A DNA stretch of 64,000 bases from CBDBBY01 sp965203215 (GCA_965203215.1 CBDBBY010000001.1:3906001-3970000); one strand, 5' to 3'; counted from the first letter of the stretch, positions 1 through 9,187 are shown. The notes: generated by a model from the letters alone, not told the origin. Made by a program: numbers and translations.

Positions 1-1
1 C

Positions 2-184
2 TGCTGCGAGCTTGAAGGGATTATTCCAGCTTTGGAGCCGTCCCACGCGCTGGCCCATGTCGCGAAGATCGCGGGCGATCTTCCGCGCGATCACATCATT
101 TGCATGAACATGTGCGGCCGAGGGGACAAAGATATCTTCACGGTGGCGAAATCATTCGGCATCGAGTTGAACGAAAGCGGCTGA
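2..184 (+). CDS. trpB: Tryptophan synthase beta chain, C-terminal end (partial)
   Basis: The reading frame is open at the left window edge and gives the last 60 residues of TrpB, the PLP enzyme that joins indole and serine to make tryptophan in the cytoplasm. Two conserved TrpB C-terminal blocks are visible: GIIPALEPSHALAHV, and GRGDKDIFTV shortly before the stop. The 5' part lies outside the window. It is not followed by trpA, which sits on the opposite strand near 9.8-10.6 kb, an unusual separation because trpB and trpA are normally adjacent and their products form one complex. Confidence 0.93.
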   Translation, partial: CCELEGIIPALEPSHALAHVAKIAGDLPRDHIICMNMCGRGDKDIFTVAKSFGIELNESG

Positions 185-371
185 ATCATCCGGTTGAACG
201 GTTTGACCGGAAAATTGGAATAGGCCTCAATTTTTTTCAAATCGCATGGTTTGCCAACCGCAAGCCCGACTGCGCTTCGTCTTGAAGCGCGAGCAGATCT
301 TCAGATTGAATTGGCAAAGATTCGGCGGGGCTCGAAAGGGTCGGTTCGGCTGAGCCGGGCGTCTTCCATTT
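185..371. other. Convergent intergenic region after trpB
   Basis: No gene is seen. A weak stem (TCCGGT pairing with ACCGGA) lies just after the trpB stop and a run of seven T occurs near 230, but they are not adjacent, so this is not a convincing intrinsic terminator. Confidence 0.3.
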
Positions 372-755
372 TCATTGCAAATCGATGGCGTGCCTTTTCA
401 GCACTTCGAGGGGAACGACTTCAAGAGCCTTCGCGTGGGTGGATTCCAACCGGATTTTCGGCGCGGCTCCTTCTTCGCTGGCTTGCAGAAAGCGCGCGGC
501 GCACAAGCACCATTGGTCGCCTTCCTTGAGTCCGGGAAAGCCGTATTCCTCCTGTCGCGTGGTCAGGTCGTTGCCGACATACTTCGAATACGCCAGGAAT
601 TCCTCGGTCATGATCGCGCATACCGTATGGCTGCCGCGGTCCAGCGGTCCGGTGTCGCAACACCCGTTCCGGAAGAATCCCGTCAGCGGATCCCCCGAGC
701 ATGTCTGAAGCTCGCCGCCGAGAACGTTTACTGAAGGTTCAATTTCAAGCGACAT
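372..755 (-). CDS. DUF2237 family cysteine-rich protein
   Basis: A 127-residue cytoplasmic protein of the DUF2237 family, whose function is not established. The family hallmarks are visible: a GDPLTGFFRNGCCDTG block, HTVCAIMT, GNDL, the WCLCAARF block and a C-terminal stretch rich in Leu, Glu and Val. Several cysteines in CC and CLC arrangements suggest metal or redox chemistry, but that is inference. I chose the second of two adjacent ATGs because it stands about four bases from a GGAGGA ribosome-binding site, while the first is almost on top of it. It lies downstream of pth in the same direction and may be the last gene of the rplY-pth unit. Confidence 0.85.
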   Translation of the reverse strand: MSLEIEPSVNVLGGELQTCSGDPLTGFFRNGCCDTGPLDRGSHTVCAIMTEEFLAYSKYVGNDLTTRQEEYGFPGLKEGDQWCLCAARFLQASEEGAAPKIRLESTHAKALEVVPLEVLKRHAIDLQ

Positions 756-901
756 CATTTCCTCCGAGCGCAGGCCATTTCAACGCGATTGAACCATGAT
801 TCCCGTCGTGAGGCGAAATCGGACAAGTTCGTCGGCTGGGCTGAAATCCGAGGAGCGCCTCGCTGTTGATTTTCCGACTTGCATCGGAACAGATCGCGAG
901 T

Positions 902-1594
902 TCAGCCGCGAATCCAAGATTTCAGCCTCTCGAAAACGCCGCCTTCCGAGCGGTTTCCGCTGCCGGCCCTTCGCTGCTGCATGGCTTCGCTTTGCATGCT
1001 GACATCTTGGGGGGAAGGCGTCTTCGGAGCAAGCGTTTTTTGCGAAATCAGCTGTTGAAATTTTTGCAGCTCGTCCGCCGCCAGCAGTTCCGCTCCTCGG
1101 CTGACGCTGTCCAGCGCGGAATCAAGCCACTCCAACTCGCCTTTCGAGAAGTCTTTCAAAACGTGCGGAATCACCAGATCCTTGCGGCCCGGATGTCCGA
1201 CGCCGATCCTCACGCGCAGAAATTCTCCGCCGACATGCCGCTGAACCGATTTCAATCCGTTGTGGCCGCCGCTTCCGCCGCCGGCCTTCGCCTTCGTTTT
1301 GCCGGGCGGAAGATCGATCTCGTCGTGGATGACGATGACATCGCTGCAGTCGAGCTTGAAATACCGCGCCGCTTCCCCGACGGATTGACCGGAATTGTTC
1401 ATGAAAGTCTCGGGCTTCAGAAGGCCGACGCGCGCGCTTCCGAGCCGGCCTTCCGAAAACAAGCCCTGAAACTTCGTCCGCCAACGTCCGAAACCGCGGT
1501 CCTCCGCGATCTTCTCCACTGCGCGGTATCCGACATTGTGGCGGTTTCCCGCATATTTCGCGCCCGGATTTCCGAGGCCTACAAACAGTTTCAA
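902..1594 (-). CDS. pth: Peptidyl-tRNA hydrolase
   Basis: A 230-residue Pth that cleaves peptidyl-tRNA from aborted translation so the tRNA can be reused. The known catalytic set is present: Asn9 in GLGNPG, His19 in NRHNVG, Asn66/67 in TFMNNSG, Asp91 in HDEIDLPPG and Asn112 in GGHNGLKS. The core ends near residue 190. About 40 further residues form a polar, probably disordered tail ending in a short basic amphipathic stretch. The start is TTG, with a GAGGCG-type ribosome-binding site upstream. It follows rplY at 128 bp, the usual alphaproteobacterial pairing. Confidence 0.96.
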   Translation of the reverse strand: MKLFVGLGNPGAKYAGNRHNVGYRAVEKIAEDRGFGRWRTKFQGLFSEGRLGSARVGLLKPETFMNNSGQSVGEAARYFKLDCSDVIVIHDEIDLPPGKTKAKAGGGSGGHNGLKSVQRHVGGEFLRVRIGVGHPGRKDLVIPHVLKDFSKGELEWLDSALDSVSRGAELLAADELQKFQQLISQKTLAPKTPSPQDVSMQSEAMQQRRAGSGNRSEGGVFERLKSWIRG

Positions 1595-1722
1595 TTGTTC
1601 GCCTCAGGGCAATCCCTTCGTTTCAACGGGCGCTCGCGCCGACAGGCGCACCCGCAAAATCCGATGCGCAGGATATCGACGATTTCCTCGAGTGCCGTAC
1701 CGACCGCCGGCATACGTCTTGT

Positions 1723-2364
1723 TCAGTCGGCAGCGGCTTCGTCGTCGGATTCAGTCTTCTCCTCGGTTTCCGCTTGATCGGCGGAACGGAGACCGGACGG
1801 GGCTGAAATGTTCGCGATGACGAAATCCCGGTCGGCGATCTTTGGACGAGCGCCTTTCGGGAGCTTGATGTCGGATATCGTGAGGATGTCCCCGACATTC
1901 AGGCCTGTAAGGTCGCCGGTGATTTCCTCAGGGATGTTGCCCGCTGTCACGATCAGTTCGACTTCGCCGCGGACGACGGTGAGCACGCCGCCGCGCTTCA
2001 AGCCCGGCGAAAGCTCGTCGTTGACGAACTTGACGGGAATGAACAAATTGATCTCGCTGGCTCGATTGAGCCGCATGAAGTCCACATGGCTCGGCAGGTC
2101 CTTCACGACGTCCCGCTGGACCGACCGGCAAATCACGCGCACATCGCTCATGCCGTCCACTTTCAAGTTGAAGAGTGTCGACAGGAAGCGGCCGGCCTTC
2201 AGCCGCTTGTGCAACTCGTTCATTTTGAGATTCAGCGGGACCGGCACCTCGCCGCCCCCGTATACGATCCCCGGCACATAGCCGTTGCGCCTTGCTTGCC
2301 GAGCGGCCCCCTTGCCCGTCCCCGTGCGCAGTTCGGCCGCAAGATCCGGTATTCCGCTTGCCAT
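1723..2364 (-). CDS. rplY: 50S ribosomal protein L25/general stress protein Ctc
   Basis: A 213-residue long-form L25 (CTC/TL5 type) that binds 5S rRNA in the large subunit. The N-terminal RNA-binding domain begins with a basic stretch (GKGAARQARR) followed by GYVPGIVYGGG. The C-terminal beta-barrel domain (from about residue 95) carries the NLFIPVKF and GGVLTVVRGEVELI blocks. The protein ends in a strongly acidic tail, as is common in alphaproteobacteria. The ATG at 2364 was preferred over an upstream in-frame start because AGGAG lies about 8 bases before it. It heads the rplY-pth unit. Confidence 0.95.
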   Translation of the reverse strand: MASGIPDLAAELRTGTGKGAARQARRNGYVPGIVYGGGEVPVPLNLKMNELHKRLKAGRFLSTLFNLKVDGMSDVRVICRSVQRDVVKDLPSHVDFMRLNRASEINLFIPVKFVNDELSPGLKRGGVLTVVRGEVELIVTAGNIPEEITGDLTGLNVGDILTISDIKLPKGARPKIADRDFVIANISAPSGLRSADQAETEEKTESDDEAAAD

Positions 2365-2491
2365 CCGCTTGCTCCTGATTTCATCCCGCAGGCATCCTCC
2401 AAGGGTGCATGCCCGCAAATCGAATGGCGTTTACGCGGGATTGCCGCCGAATGCAAAGAAATATGACATGCCGCCGCAAGCTTCCCGCATT

Positions 2492-3655
2492 TCAGGTCCA
2501 TTCGGTGGCGAAATCCGCCGGAAGCAAGACGTTCTCGCGCCGCAGATTCCGGACGTCCCTTTCTCCGCAAAGCGCCATTGTCGTATCGAGCTCCTTGCCG
2601 ATGATCTCGAGCGCCCTGAAAACTCCCTCTTCGCCCGATGCGCCAAGCCCGTAGACGAATGCTCGGCCGATGTATGTGCTCGTCGCGCCCAGCGCGAGCG
2701 CCTTGAGCACATGCTGGCCAGACCGGATTCCGGAATCCAAATGCACTTCGATCTGCTCGCCGACGGCATCGACGATCGACGGCAAAGTTCTGATTGAAGA
2801 AAGTGCGCCGTCGAGCTGTCGCCCGCCATGATTGGAGACGATGATGGCGTCGGCCCCGTAGCCCGCCGCCCTTCGCGCATCTTCGACATCCAAGATGCCC
2901 TTGAGGATCAGCGGCCCGCCCCAAAGCTTTTTGATCTCTTCCACTTGGCTCCAATCCAATGCCGGGTCGAACTGCTCCTTGGTCCATTCCATCAGCGATC
3001 TCGTATCGGTTACCGCCTTGACATGGCCTACAATGTTTCCGAATTTCCGCCGCTTCGTGCCGGCCATGCCCGCCGCCCAGCGGATTTTGGTCGCAAGGTT
3101 CGCCAGCGTTCCGATGGTCAGGCGGGGCGGCACGGAAAGGCCGTTCTTCAGATCCTTGTGCCTTTGCCCCAGAATTTGGAGATCGAGTGTAAGCACCAGC
3201 GCCGAGCATTCCGCATCCTTGGCGCGCTGAATGAGGCTTCGAACGAATTCCTTGTCCCGCATCACATAGAGCTGAAACCAGAAACCCTTTCCCGCGTGCT
3301 GCGCCACATCCTCTATCGAGCAAACGGACATGGTGGACAGCGTGAACGGAACGCCGAAGCGCTTCGCGGCCCGCGCGGCCTTGATTTCGCCGTCCGCCGA
3401 CTGCATTCCGAGCATTCCCACCGGCGCCAGCGCCACCGGCATCGCGGCATCCATGCCGATGATCTTCGCGGCGATGGAGCGGTTCGACATGTCGACCGCG
3501 ACCTTCTGGCGCAACCTCACCCGCGAGAAGTCATCGGTGTTTTCCTGGAACGTCTGTTCGGTCCAGCTCCCGGATTCCGTGTAATCGAAGAACATGCGGG
3601 GGACCCGGCGAGAATAAATCTGCTTGAGGTCCTCAATGCAGGTGACGGCTGTCAT
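2492..3655 (-). CDS. FMN-dependent alpha-hydroxy-acid dehydrogenase (L-lactate dehydrogenase-like)
   Basis: A 387-residue enzyme of the FMN-dependent alpha-hydroxy-acid oxidase/dehydrogenase family (LldD, glycolate oxidase, mandelate dehydrogenase). These TIM barrels oxidise L-2-hydroxy acids to 2-oxo acids. The family signature SNHGGRQLDGA contains the proton-abstracting His276 and substrate-binding Arg279. Other blocks are PVALAPVG near residue 80, FQLYVMRD near 130, and the flavin phosphate-binding region DSGIRSG followed by GATSTYIGRAFVYGL. Length is typical. The substrate cannot be fixed from sequence; lactate is the commonest. Note the separate 2-hydroxyacyl-CoA lyase-like gene at about 20 kb, which also implies 2-hydroxy-acid metabolism. 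Confidence 0.9.
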   Translation of the reverse strand: MTAVTCIEDLKQIYSRRVPRMFFDYTESGSWTEQTFQENTDDFSRVRLRQKVAVDMSNRSIAAKIIGMDAAMPVALAPVGMLGMQSADGEIKAARAAKRFGVPFTLSTMSVCSIEDVAQHAGKGFWFQLYVMRDKEFVRSLIQRAKDAECSALVLTLDLQILGQRHKDLKNGLSVPPRLTIGTLANLATKIRWAAGMAGTKRRKFGNIVGHVKAVTDTRSLMEWTKEQFDPALDWSQVEEIKKLWGGPLILKGILDVEDARRAAGYGADAIIVSNHGGRQLDGALSSIRTLPSIVDAVGEQIEVHLDSGIRSGQHVLKALALGATSTYIGRAFVYGLGASGEEGVFRALEIIGKELDTTMALCGERDVRNLRRENVLLPADFATEWT

Positions 3656-3760
3656 ATTCTTTCAAACCTTTGGGAGCGCGACATCCCGAATTAGCAGCCG
3701 CATCTAGGATCAACAACCAATTGTGTGCGGACGCCCTGATCGATTGAAGCGTAGATCGAG

Positions 3761-3991
3761 TTATTGGGACAGTTTTCCTTGAACAGCCGAACTCAGCGTG
3801 CGCGGAGTTCGGATGGCTGCCTCGCCCTTGATGCCTGCGCGGCTGGCTTCGAGCCTCGCCCGATGCTCGTCTGGCATGTCCTCCGCCGCGAATGCTTGGC
3901 GCCCGTCTTTCTGAAACCGTTGTTCGTCGTCTTGAATGCTCATCAAAACAAAGCGCGGTTTCTTGTGCTTCGTCGTCGAGGGGTGTGTCAT
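3761..3991 (-). CDS. Short hypothetical ORF after an IstB remnant
   Basis: A 76-residue polar ORF that I do not recognise. It begins in an ATGA overlap with the stop of the IstB-like remnant. It contains no motif, membrane segment or signal peptide, and it lies in an IS-derived stretch, so it may not be a gene. Confidence 0.2.
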   Translation of the reverse strand: MTHPSTTKHKKPRFVLMSIQDDEQRFQKDGRQAFAAEDMPDEHRARLEASRAGIKGEAAIRTPRTLSSAVQGKLSQ

Positions 3992-4245
3992 TTTTCGTAT
4001 CTCGCGCTGATGATTTGGAAGAGCAGGCTTGCTGCCTGCGAGATGGATAGGTATCCGATTTCATCGGCGATGAGCAGCGCGGCCCGGGTATGGACCGCAT
4101 GTATTGTTTCCCACAAATCCGCTTGGGTATACTTTCGAGTTCCCCGAGGACCGAGTGGCTTTCTGACGATGGCGAACCATCACTCCGCTTGGACGGGGCA
4201 GGAGTTGGAGGTCGGGGTGAAGTGGAAACTTCGCCTTTGGCAAAC
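3988..4245 (-). pseudogene. Decayed IS remnant: IS630-like end fused to IstB-like end
   Basis: On the minus strand one frame first gives FHFTPTS, which resembles the C-terminal HFTPTS...N.VE motif of IS630-family transposases. Then, in the same frame, ALLIADEIGYLSI and ISARYEK followed by a stop match the Walker-B region and RYEK motif of the IS21 helper ATPase IstB. An internal stop falls after the IS630-like part. Neither element is complete and no terminal repeats were found. I read this as a nested, degraded IS scar; the IstB part is more secure than the IS630 part. Confidence 0.55.
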
Positions 4246-4331
4246 CAGACCGGATCGAACGTTGGAAGACGCCAATTTATATCGCCAAGACCAGTTGACG
4301 GTCGAATCCTGAAAACAAGCGGGATAGGAAG

Positions 4332-5564
4332 ATGATCAAGACAGATCTCTTGGAACTGATCCGAAATGGTGAAGATTCCAAGCTGGAATTCAAGCGGGAT
4401 ACAGTTCGACGCGAGTCGCTTGCCAAAGTGCTTGTATCGTTTCTCAATCTTGACGGCGGAACCGTTCTGCTCGGCGTCGAGGATGATCGCACGATATCGG
4501 GCGTTGCCAGGGACCGGCCTGACGAATGGATTGCAGATATCTGCAGACGGATGATTGATCCGAAAATAGTGCCGATATTGTCGTGGACAAGGGACGTGGA
4601 ACCGGGTCGCGACATCTTGGCCGTCAGTGTCACGCCTGGGCCGAACAAGCCCTATGCCTGTATCCGCGGAGAGGGCAAGGCGTATTTTATTCGTGTCGCC
4701 AGCACGTCTCGGGAAGCATCCCAAGAAGAGCTGGAAAGGATGTTTCAAGCCTCGGGCAGAATAAACTACGGAAAGAAGCCGGTGCCGGGCACGACGCTTG
4801 ACTCGCTGGATATGCGTAGGCTTCGGATCTATTTCTCCGATGTCTTGGGCGGCTGCGCACCTGAGGAAACCGACAGAAGCGAATGGGAACTACTCCTTCG
4901 AAACCAAGAGTTGATGACGAATTCAGGCGACCATTGCGTTGCGACTGTAGACGGATTGCTCTTGTTTGGAATCGCACCGCGTCGAGGACTCCCGCAATCC
5001 GGTGTCCGCGCGGTTTGCTACGCGAGCAATCAACCTGAATTGGCCGCCCGCGCTGACGAGGCGCTGTTCGGCCCGATGGTTCCGTTGGCCAGGTCGGCCG
5101 GGGATCAGATTCAGGAGCGGGGCCTCATTGAGCAAGCGCTGGATTTTGTGCGGAGGAATACCGATCGACATGCACGACTGGAAGAAGCCCGACGGGTCGA
5201 TACATGGGACTACCCGGAGGAAGTCGTGCGAGAAGCATTGCTGAACGCCCTTGTGCACCGAGACTACAGCATTGCGGGCGCGGATGTGATGTTGGCGATA
5301 TACTCCGACCGGATGGAAGTCCAAAGTCCCGGCAAGTTGCCGAATACATTGACGGTCGAAAGCATGAAGGCGGGAGTGCGCTACACGCGCAACCACAACT
5401 TGGTGAACGTAATGAGGGATTATGGATACGTCGAGGCTCGGGGAATGGGGGTAAGGAACAAAATCATTCCTTTAATGCGGGAACACAACGGGACCGAGCC
5501 CGACTTGATTGAGGAGCATCATCGATTTCGCGTGGTGCTTTGGAAGTCCAATGATGCGCGATGA
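4332..5564 (+). CDS. AlbA_2/Schlafen-domain ATP-binding protein (RecG-like accessory regulator)
   Basis: A 410-residue protein of the common bacterial architecture with an N-terminal AlbA_2 (Schlafen-related) putative nucleic-acid-binding domain and a C-terminal HATPase_c_4 domain. The first domain (about residues 10-125) starts with the typical SKLEFKRD and FLNLDGGTVLLGVEDD. The second carries the NALVHRDYS block and a later RGMGVRNKII. Such proteins are often called transcriptional regulators or RecG-like helicases without a helicase core, and are frequent in mobile and defence regions. The start ATG follows a GATAGGAAG stretch. It lies between IS scars, close to the trlF-type gene, which supports an accessory role. 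The exact function is unknown. Confidence 0.85.
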   Translation: MIKTDLLELIRNGEDSKLEFKRDTVRRESLAKVLVSFLNLDGGTVLLGVEDDRTISGVARDRPDEWIADICRRMIDPKIVPILSWTRDVEPGRDILAVSVTPGPNKPYACIRGEGKAYFIRVASTSREASQEELERMFQASGRINYGKKPVPGTTLDSLDMRRLRIYFSDVLGGCAPEETDRSEWELLLRNQELMTNSGDHCVATVDGLLLFGIAPRRGLPQSGVRAVCYASNQPELAARADEALFGPMVPLARSAGDQIQERGLIEQALDFVRRNTDRHARLEEARRVDTWDYPEEVVREALLNALVHRDYSIAGADVMLAIYSDRMEVQSPGKLPNTLTVESMKAGVRYTRNHNLVNVMRDYGYVEARGMGVRNKIIPLMREHNGTEPDLIEEHHRFRVVLWKSNDAR

Positions 5565-5598
5565 CTTCGGGTGGTTGCCGCGGGTTGCGCCTTCCCTC

Positions 5599-5730
5599 TT
5601 CCATTGGGGGTGCGTCTGATGTTTGTTGGATTGAGTCGGTTCCACGCTCTCGCATGTCGCTCGGCCTACGTGTTTCGAGGGTCGCAATGGTGATTGGCCA
5701 AGAATCATGAGACGCACCCTTCCATCGGAA
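5599..5730. repeat. Short inverted-repeat-bounded unit A (MITE-like)
   Basis: A roughly 130-bp stretch begins with TTCCATTGGGGGTGCGTCT and ends with the imperfect reverse complement (AGACGCACCCTTCCATCGGAA). The shared core is GGGTGCGTCT. There is no coding content. The layout is that of a small non-autonomous element or an IS end pair. Confidence 0.45.
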
Positions 5731-6231
5731 CCCTCATTTCGGTTTCAGGCTCTTTTGCTCTCCCAAAAACCCGGGCAGTTCAGATGTCAGACTGACTGCA
5801 ATCTGCCGGGCTTTCATATTTTGATGAGCACCGAGGAGGCGGGTTCGTGTCTTGCCGGATGGCCGGATAGCGAATGACCAAGTTGGAAGGGGCGAGGCGG
5901 TCTGCCTGTGTCTCAATTCAACGGATCTGTGTTTGGACAACAGCAGCGGACTGGAAACCTAAGACTCTTCGAAATGTCTGCAGAGGAGCCGTCGTACCCT
6001 GCTGGCGATAAGGCCGACGACAAAAGTCTGCCCTTGATCGCTCGCCTGCAGATGGTCGACGAACGTTTCACCCTGGGATTCTTCTGTCGACCGAACGGCG
6101 AAACGGCGAAGCATCGAGCGGACTCGCGGACCGGATGCGCCGACCGAACCGATATCTGTTCAGACTATCCGCCGGACTTGCGCCGATGGGTGATTGATGC
6201 GCCGTGGACCCAATCCTGACAAGGCTTCAAC
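5731..6231. other. Unassigned stretch between two inverted-repeat units
   Basis: About 500 bp without a recognisable gene. An open frame of 103 codons (5908-6219, plus strand) has no motif I know and no convincing ribosome-binding site. The region is probably remnant DNA. Confidence 0.3.
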
Positions 6232-6414
6232 CCGTCGGAAGGGTGCATCCCATTTTATGGGCAGACGGCTCGCGCGACAAATCCTCCAATCAAGAAACCC
6301 AGCGCTGCGATTGTTTTGGATGCAGCATTTGAAGGCGAGCAGAGCGTTGCTCCGCTTTCGACCAGCGGTGCCTCTCCATCCTCATCCCCAAGAAATGGGA
6401 TGCACCCCCGTCGG
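6232..6414. repeat. Short inverted-repeat-bounded unit B (MITE-like)
   Basis: Positions 6241-6255 (GGGTGCATCCCATTT) are exactly reverse-complemented at 6393-6407, with partial matching beyond. The core resembles that of unit A about 500 bp upstream (GGGTGCGTC against GGGTGCATC). The 183-bp unit has no coding sense and sits immediately before the trlF-type gene, so it may carry or disturb that gene's promoter. Confidence 0.5.
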
Positions 6415-6502
6415 AATACAAAGTTCAAGTTGTTTGGAGTTTATGTTATTTCGTGTGATCGGCTTGGCCGCGACGGCAACCGAATGGAACATCGAGGTGA
6501 GA

Positions 6503-9187
6503 ATGGAAGGTTCCCTTGTTTCGACCAATTCGGCGGGAGCCGAGTTCCGCAAATGTGCGCTGCAGATGAATCCGCGCCGCAGCGGAAAGAGATTTCGCGG
6601 GAAAGCCACAGAGTTTGACGAACAGCGTCATGCGGATGAATTGATCCGCAAGGCCGTGGAAAACGGAGTGTCCGTGCTAGCCGTGACGGACTTCAATCAC
6701 GTGGGCGGCGTAGAAACCATCCGTACCGCGGCGAAGGGCCTAAGCATATACGTGTTTCCCGGATTCAAGTTGAAATCAAGTGAGGGCGTGGAGGTCCTTT
6801 GTTTGTATCCGTTGGAAACGGCTATTGACCAATTGAACCGCTATCTTGGCGGATTTGGCGTCGACGCAACCGAGCCGTCAAACGATCCCTGCACGAAATC
6901 GCTCTCCGAAATCTTGGCGAAAGTCGTTGAGACAGGCGGAATATCGATTTGTCCTCATGTCACGGACAATGGCGGTTTGCTGGAAGTGTTGCAGGGTGAA
7001 CCCCGAATTCAAGCTTGGAAAGACAACAATCTCTTTGCAGTGCAAATCCGGGGCATCGTGGATGACTTGCCCCAAGGTTTTAAATCGATATTCAAAAACA
7101 AGAACCAAGATTACAAGCGGCAATTTGCGCCGGAGCCGGATCTTGCAATTGCTGTTGTGAATGCCGGAGAGGTGACAGAACCAAATGATCTTTCGAAACC
7201 GGAGACGACGAGTTGGATCAAGATGTCTGAAGTCGGAATTGAAGGTTTGCGGCAGGCATTTCTCGATCCAGGCTCGCGGATTCGGCCTAATCATGAATCC
7301 CAATGTTTTGACCATTCGGAAATTTCTGCAATCACTTGGCACGGCGGGTTTCTAGACGGCGCGACCGTGCGCCTCCATCAGAACTTGAACGTGCTTGTTG
7401 GAGGGCGCGGAACTGGCAAGTCTACGTTTCTCGAGAGCTTGCGTATTGCGTTCGGCTTGGAATCTCTCGGAAGTGATGCCCGTGAAAATAGCGAAGGAAT
7501 TCGCAAGCACGTGCTTCGAAGCGGCACCAAGATCTCGCTGCTTGTCAGATCGCCCCAGCCGGATTTGAGATTATATAGGATTGAGCGGACAATTCCGAAT
7601 CCTGCGGTGGTGCGCAATGAGGAAAACGGAGAGCGGCTGGACGTCTCGCCAAAGGAAGTCTTTCCCGGCGTCGAGGTGTACGGGCAGCACGAAATTTCGG
7701 AATTGGCCAAGAGTCCGGAAATGTTGACGAAACTTCTCAGACGGTTCCTGGTCGAGAGGGATGAAATCAACCACCGGAAGGACTTGCTGCGTCGCGAACT
7801 TGAAAAATCAAAGCGGCAAATTGCCGAAACAACAGAGGAGCGTTTGAAGGCCGAAGAGCGCTTGGCGGAATTGTCGGGCATAAAAGATACGCTGAAGCGT
7901 TATGAGGACGCCGGGCTAGAACAGGACCTCAAAGACAAAAGTCAAATTGTTAGTGAAGAGCACAAGCTTGCCGCTGTTTCGGAACGAATGAAGCCTTTCC
8001 GCGGAGGCTTGAACAGACTGCAGGAGGAGTTGCCGATCGATCGAGCATTCCTCTCGGAACAATCGCTCCAAAATCTCCCCGGGAGGGAAATTCTGCAAGA
8101 TGCGGACAAGGTTTTGGAACAATTGAACAGTGAACTTACGCGGCATTTCGCGGCAATGAAGAAGTCAATCGACAAGGCTGACTTGGAGATTCAGGTTGTC
8201 CGAAGAAAATTTGAAATGCGTAAAATTCAAGTTCAAAAAGATTATGAGGAAAAGCTCAGACTGCTGCAAAAATCTCAAATCGATGGTGAAGAATTCATTC
8301 GCCTTCGACATAAAATTGAGAGGCTTGAACCAATCAGCAGGCAAATGAAAGTCCTTGAACGCACGAGTTCGGAACTAAAGGAGCGCCGCCGCAAGTTGCT
8401 TGACGAATGGGAGGAAGCCAAGGACGAGGAGTTCGAGGCATTGGCGCTTGTGAGCCATGATGTAACTAGGAAATTGAAAGGTCGCGTCCGGGTTCAGGTC
8501 GAATCCGGCCGGAATCGTGAATCATTGTTCAAAGTCCTGCAGGCTGATGTGGGCGGAAGGCTGTTTGAGGCGATGCGAGCCTTGGAGGCAGCGGAGCATT
8601 TGAATCCGAAAGAGTTTGCAAAGGCGTGCCGGCAAGGCGCGGCGGCGTTGGAAAAGATGTATGGAGTAACGAGGGGCCAAGCGCAAAGGCTTGCTGAAGC
8701 TTCGGAAAAGACGCTAATGTCTATTGAGGGCCTTGATTTTCCCTTGATCACGAGGGTCGAACTCAACACAGCGAGCGAAGGCGAGAAGGACCGATGGCAG
8801 TCGCTCGATCAGCTTTCGACAGGACAGCGGGCCACGGCGGTTCTCTTGCTGCTGCTGCTGGAGTCAGATTCACCGCTGGTGGTTGATCAGCCCGAAGATG
8901 ATTTGGACAATCGGTTCATCACAGACGGAATCGTTCCACTCATTCGTCGTGAGAAGAAGCGTCGGCAACTCATTTTTGCGACCCACAACGCAAACATTCC
9001 CGTATTGGGAGATGCAGAATTGATAGTAGGCCTGAGCGCGTCGGGCGATGCTGCGAGCGGAAGCGCGAAAATCCTTCCGAAGCACCAAGGTTCAATAGAC
9101 GCCGCGCCCGTTAAGGAGCTTGTCGGAGAGCTACTGGAAGGAGGGGAAGTTGCTTTCGAGCGGCGGCGCCGAAAGTACGGCTTTTGA
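6503..9187 (+). CDS. TrlF-type AAA/ABC ATPase with PHP-like N-terminus
   Basis: An 894-residue SMC/RecN-like ATPase of the TrlF kind, a family linked to DNA transactions and often found in accessory or defence loci. The N-terminus (about 1-230) is PHP-like, with SVLAVTDFNHVGG. Walker A (VGGRGTGKST) lies near residue 300, a long coiled-coil region rich in Glu, Lys, Arg and Leu follows, and the C-terminal half-site has an ABC-like LSTGQRATAVLL, the Walker B block LVVDQPEDDLDN and the switch His in FATHNAN. Odd: the HxH metal motif expected at the start of a PHP domain is replaced by a QMNPR stretch, so this PHP is probably inactive. The ATG at 6503 follows GAGGTGA and removes about 100 unlikely residues upstream. 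Confidence 0.82.
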   Translation: MEGSLVSTNSAGAEFRKCALQMNPRRSGKRFRGKATEFDEQRHADELIRKAVENGVSVLAVTDFNHVGGVETIRTAAKGLSIYVFPGFKLKSSEGVEVLCLYPLETAIDQLNRYLGGFGVDATEPSNDPCTKSLSEILAKVVETGGISICPHVTDNGGLLEVLQGEPRIQAWKDNNLFAVQIRGIVDDLPQGFKSIFKNKNQDYKRQFAPEPDLAIAVVNAGEVTEPNDLSKPETTSWIKMSEVGIEGLRQAFLDPGSRIRPNHESQCFDHSEISAITWHGGFLDGATVRLHQNLNVLVGGRGTGKSTFLESLRIAFGLESLGSDARENSEGIRKHVLRSGTKISLLVRSPQPDLRLYRIERTIPNPAVVRNEENGERLDVSPKEVFPGVEVYGQHEISELAKSPEMLTKLLRRFLVERDEINHRKDLLRRELEKSKRQIAETTEERLKAEERLAELSGIKDTLKRYEDAGLEQDLKDKSQIVSEEHKLAAVSERMKPFRGGLNRLQEELPIDRAFLSEQSLQNLPGREILQDADKVLEQLNSELTRHFAAMKKSIDKADLEIQVVRRKFEMRKIQVQKDYEEKLRLLQKSQIDGEEFIRLRHKIERLEPISRQMKVLERTSSELKERRRKLLDEWEEAKDEEFEALALVSHDVTRKLKGRVRVQVESGRNRESLFKVLQADVGGRLFEAMRALEAAEHLNPKEFAKACRQGAAALEKMYGVTRGQAQRLAEASEKTLMSIEGLDFPLITRVELNTASEGEKDRWQSLDQLSTGQRATAVLLLLLLESDSPLVVDQPEDDLDNRFITDGIVPLIRREKKRRQLIFATHNANIPVLGDAELIVGLSASGDAASGSAKILPKHQGSIDAAPVKELVGELLEGGEVAFERRRRKYGF

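Noticed and set aside
5908..6219. 103-codon ORF between the two inverted-repeat units
   Set aside because: No motif, no clear ribosome-binding site and poor coding character; kept only as part of an unassigned region.
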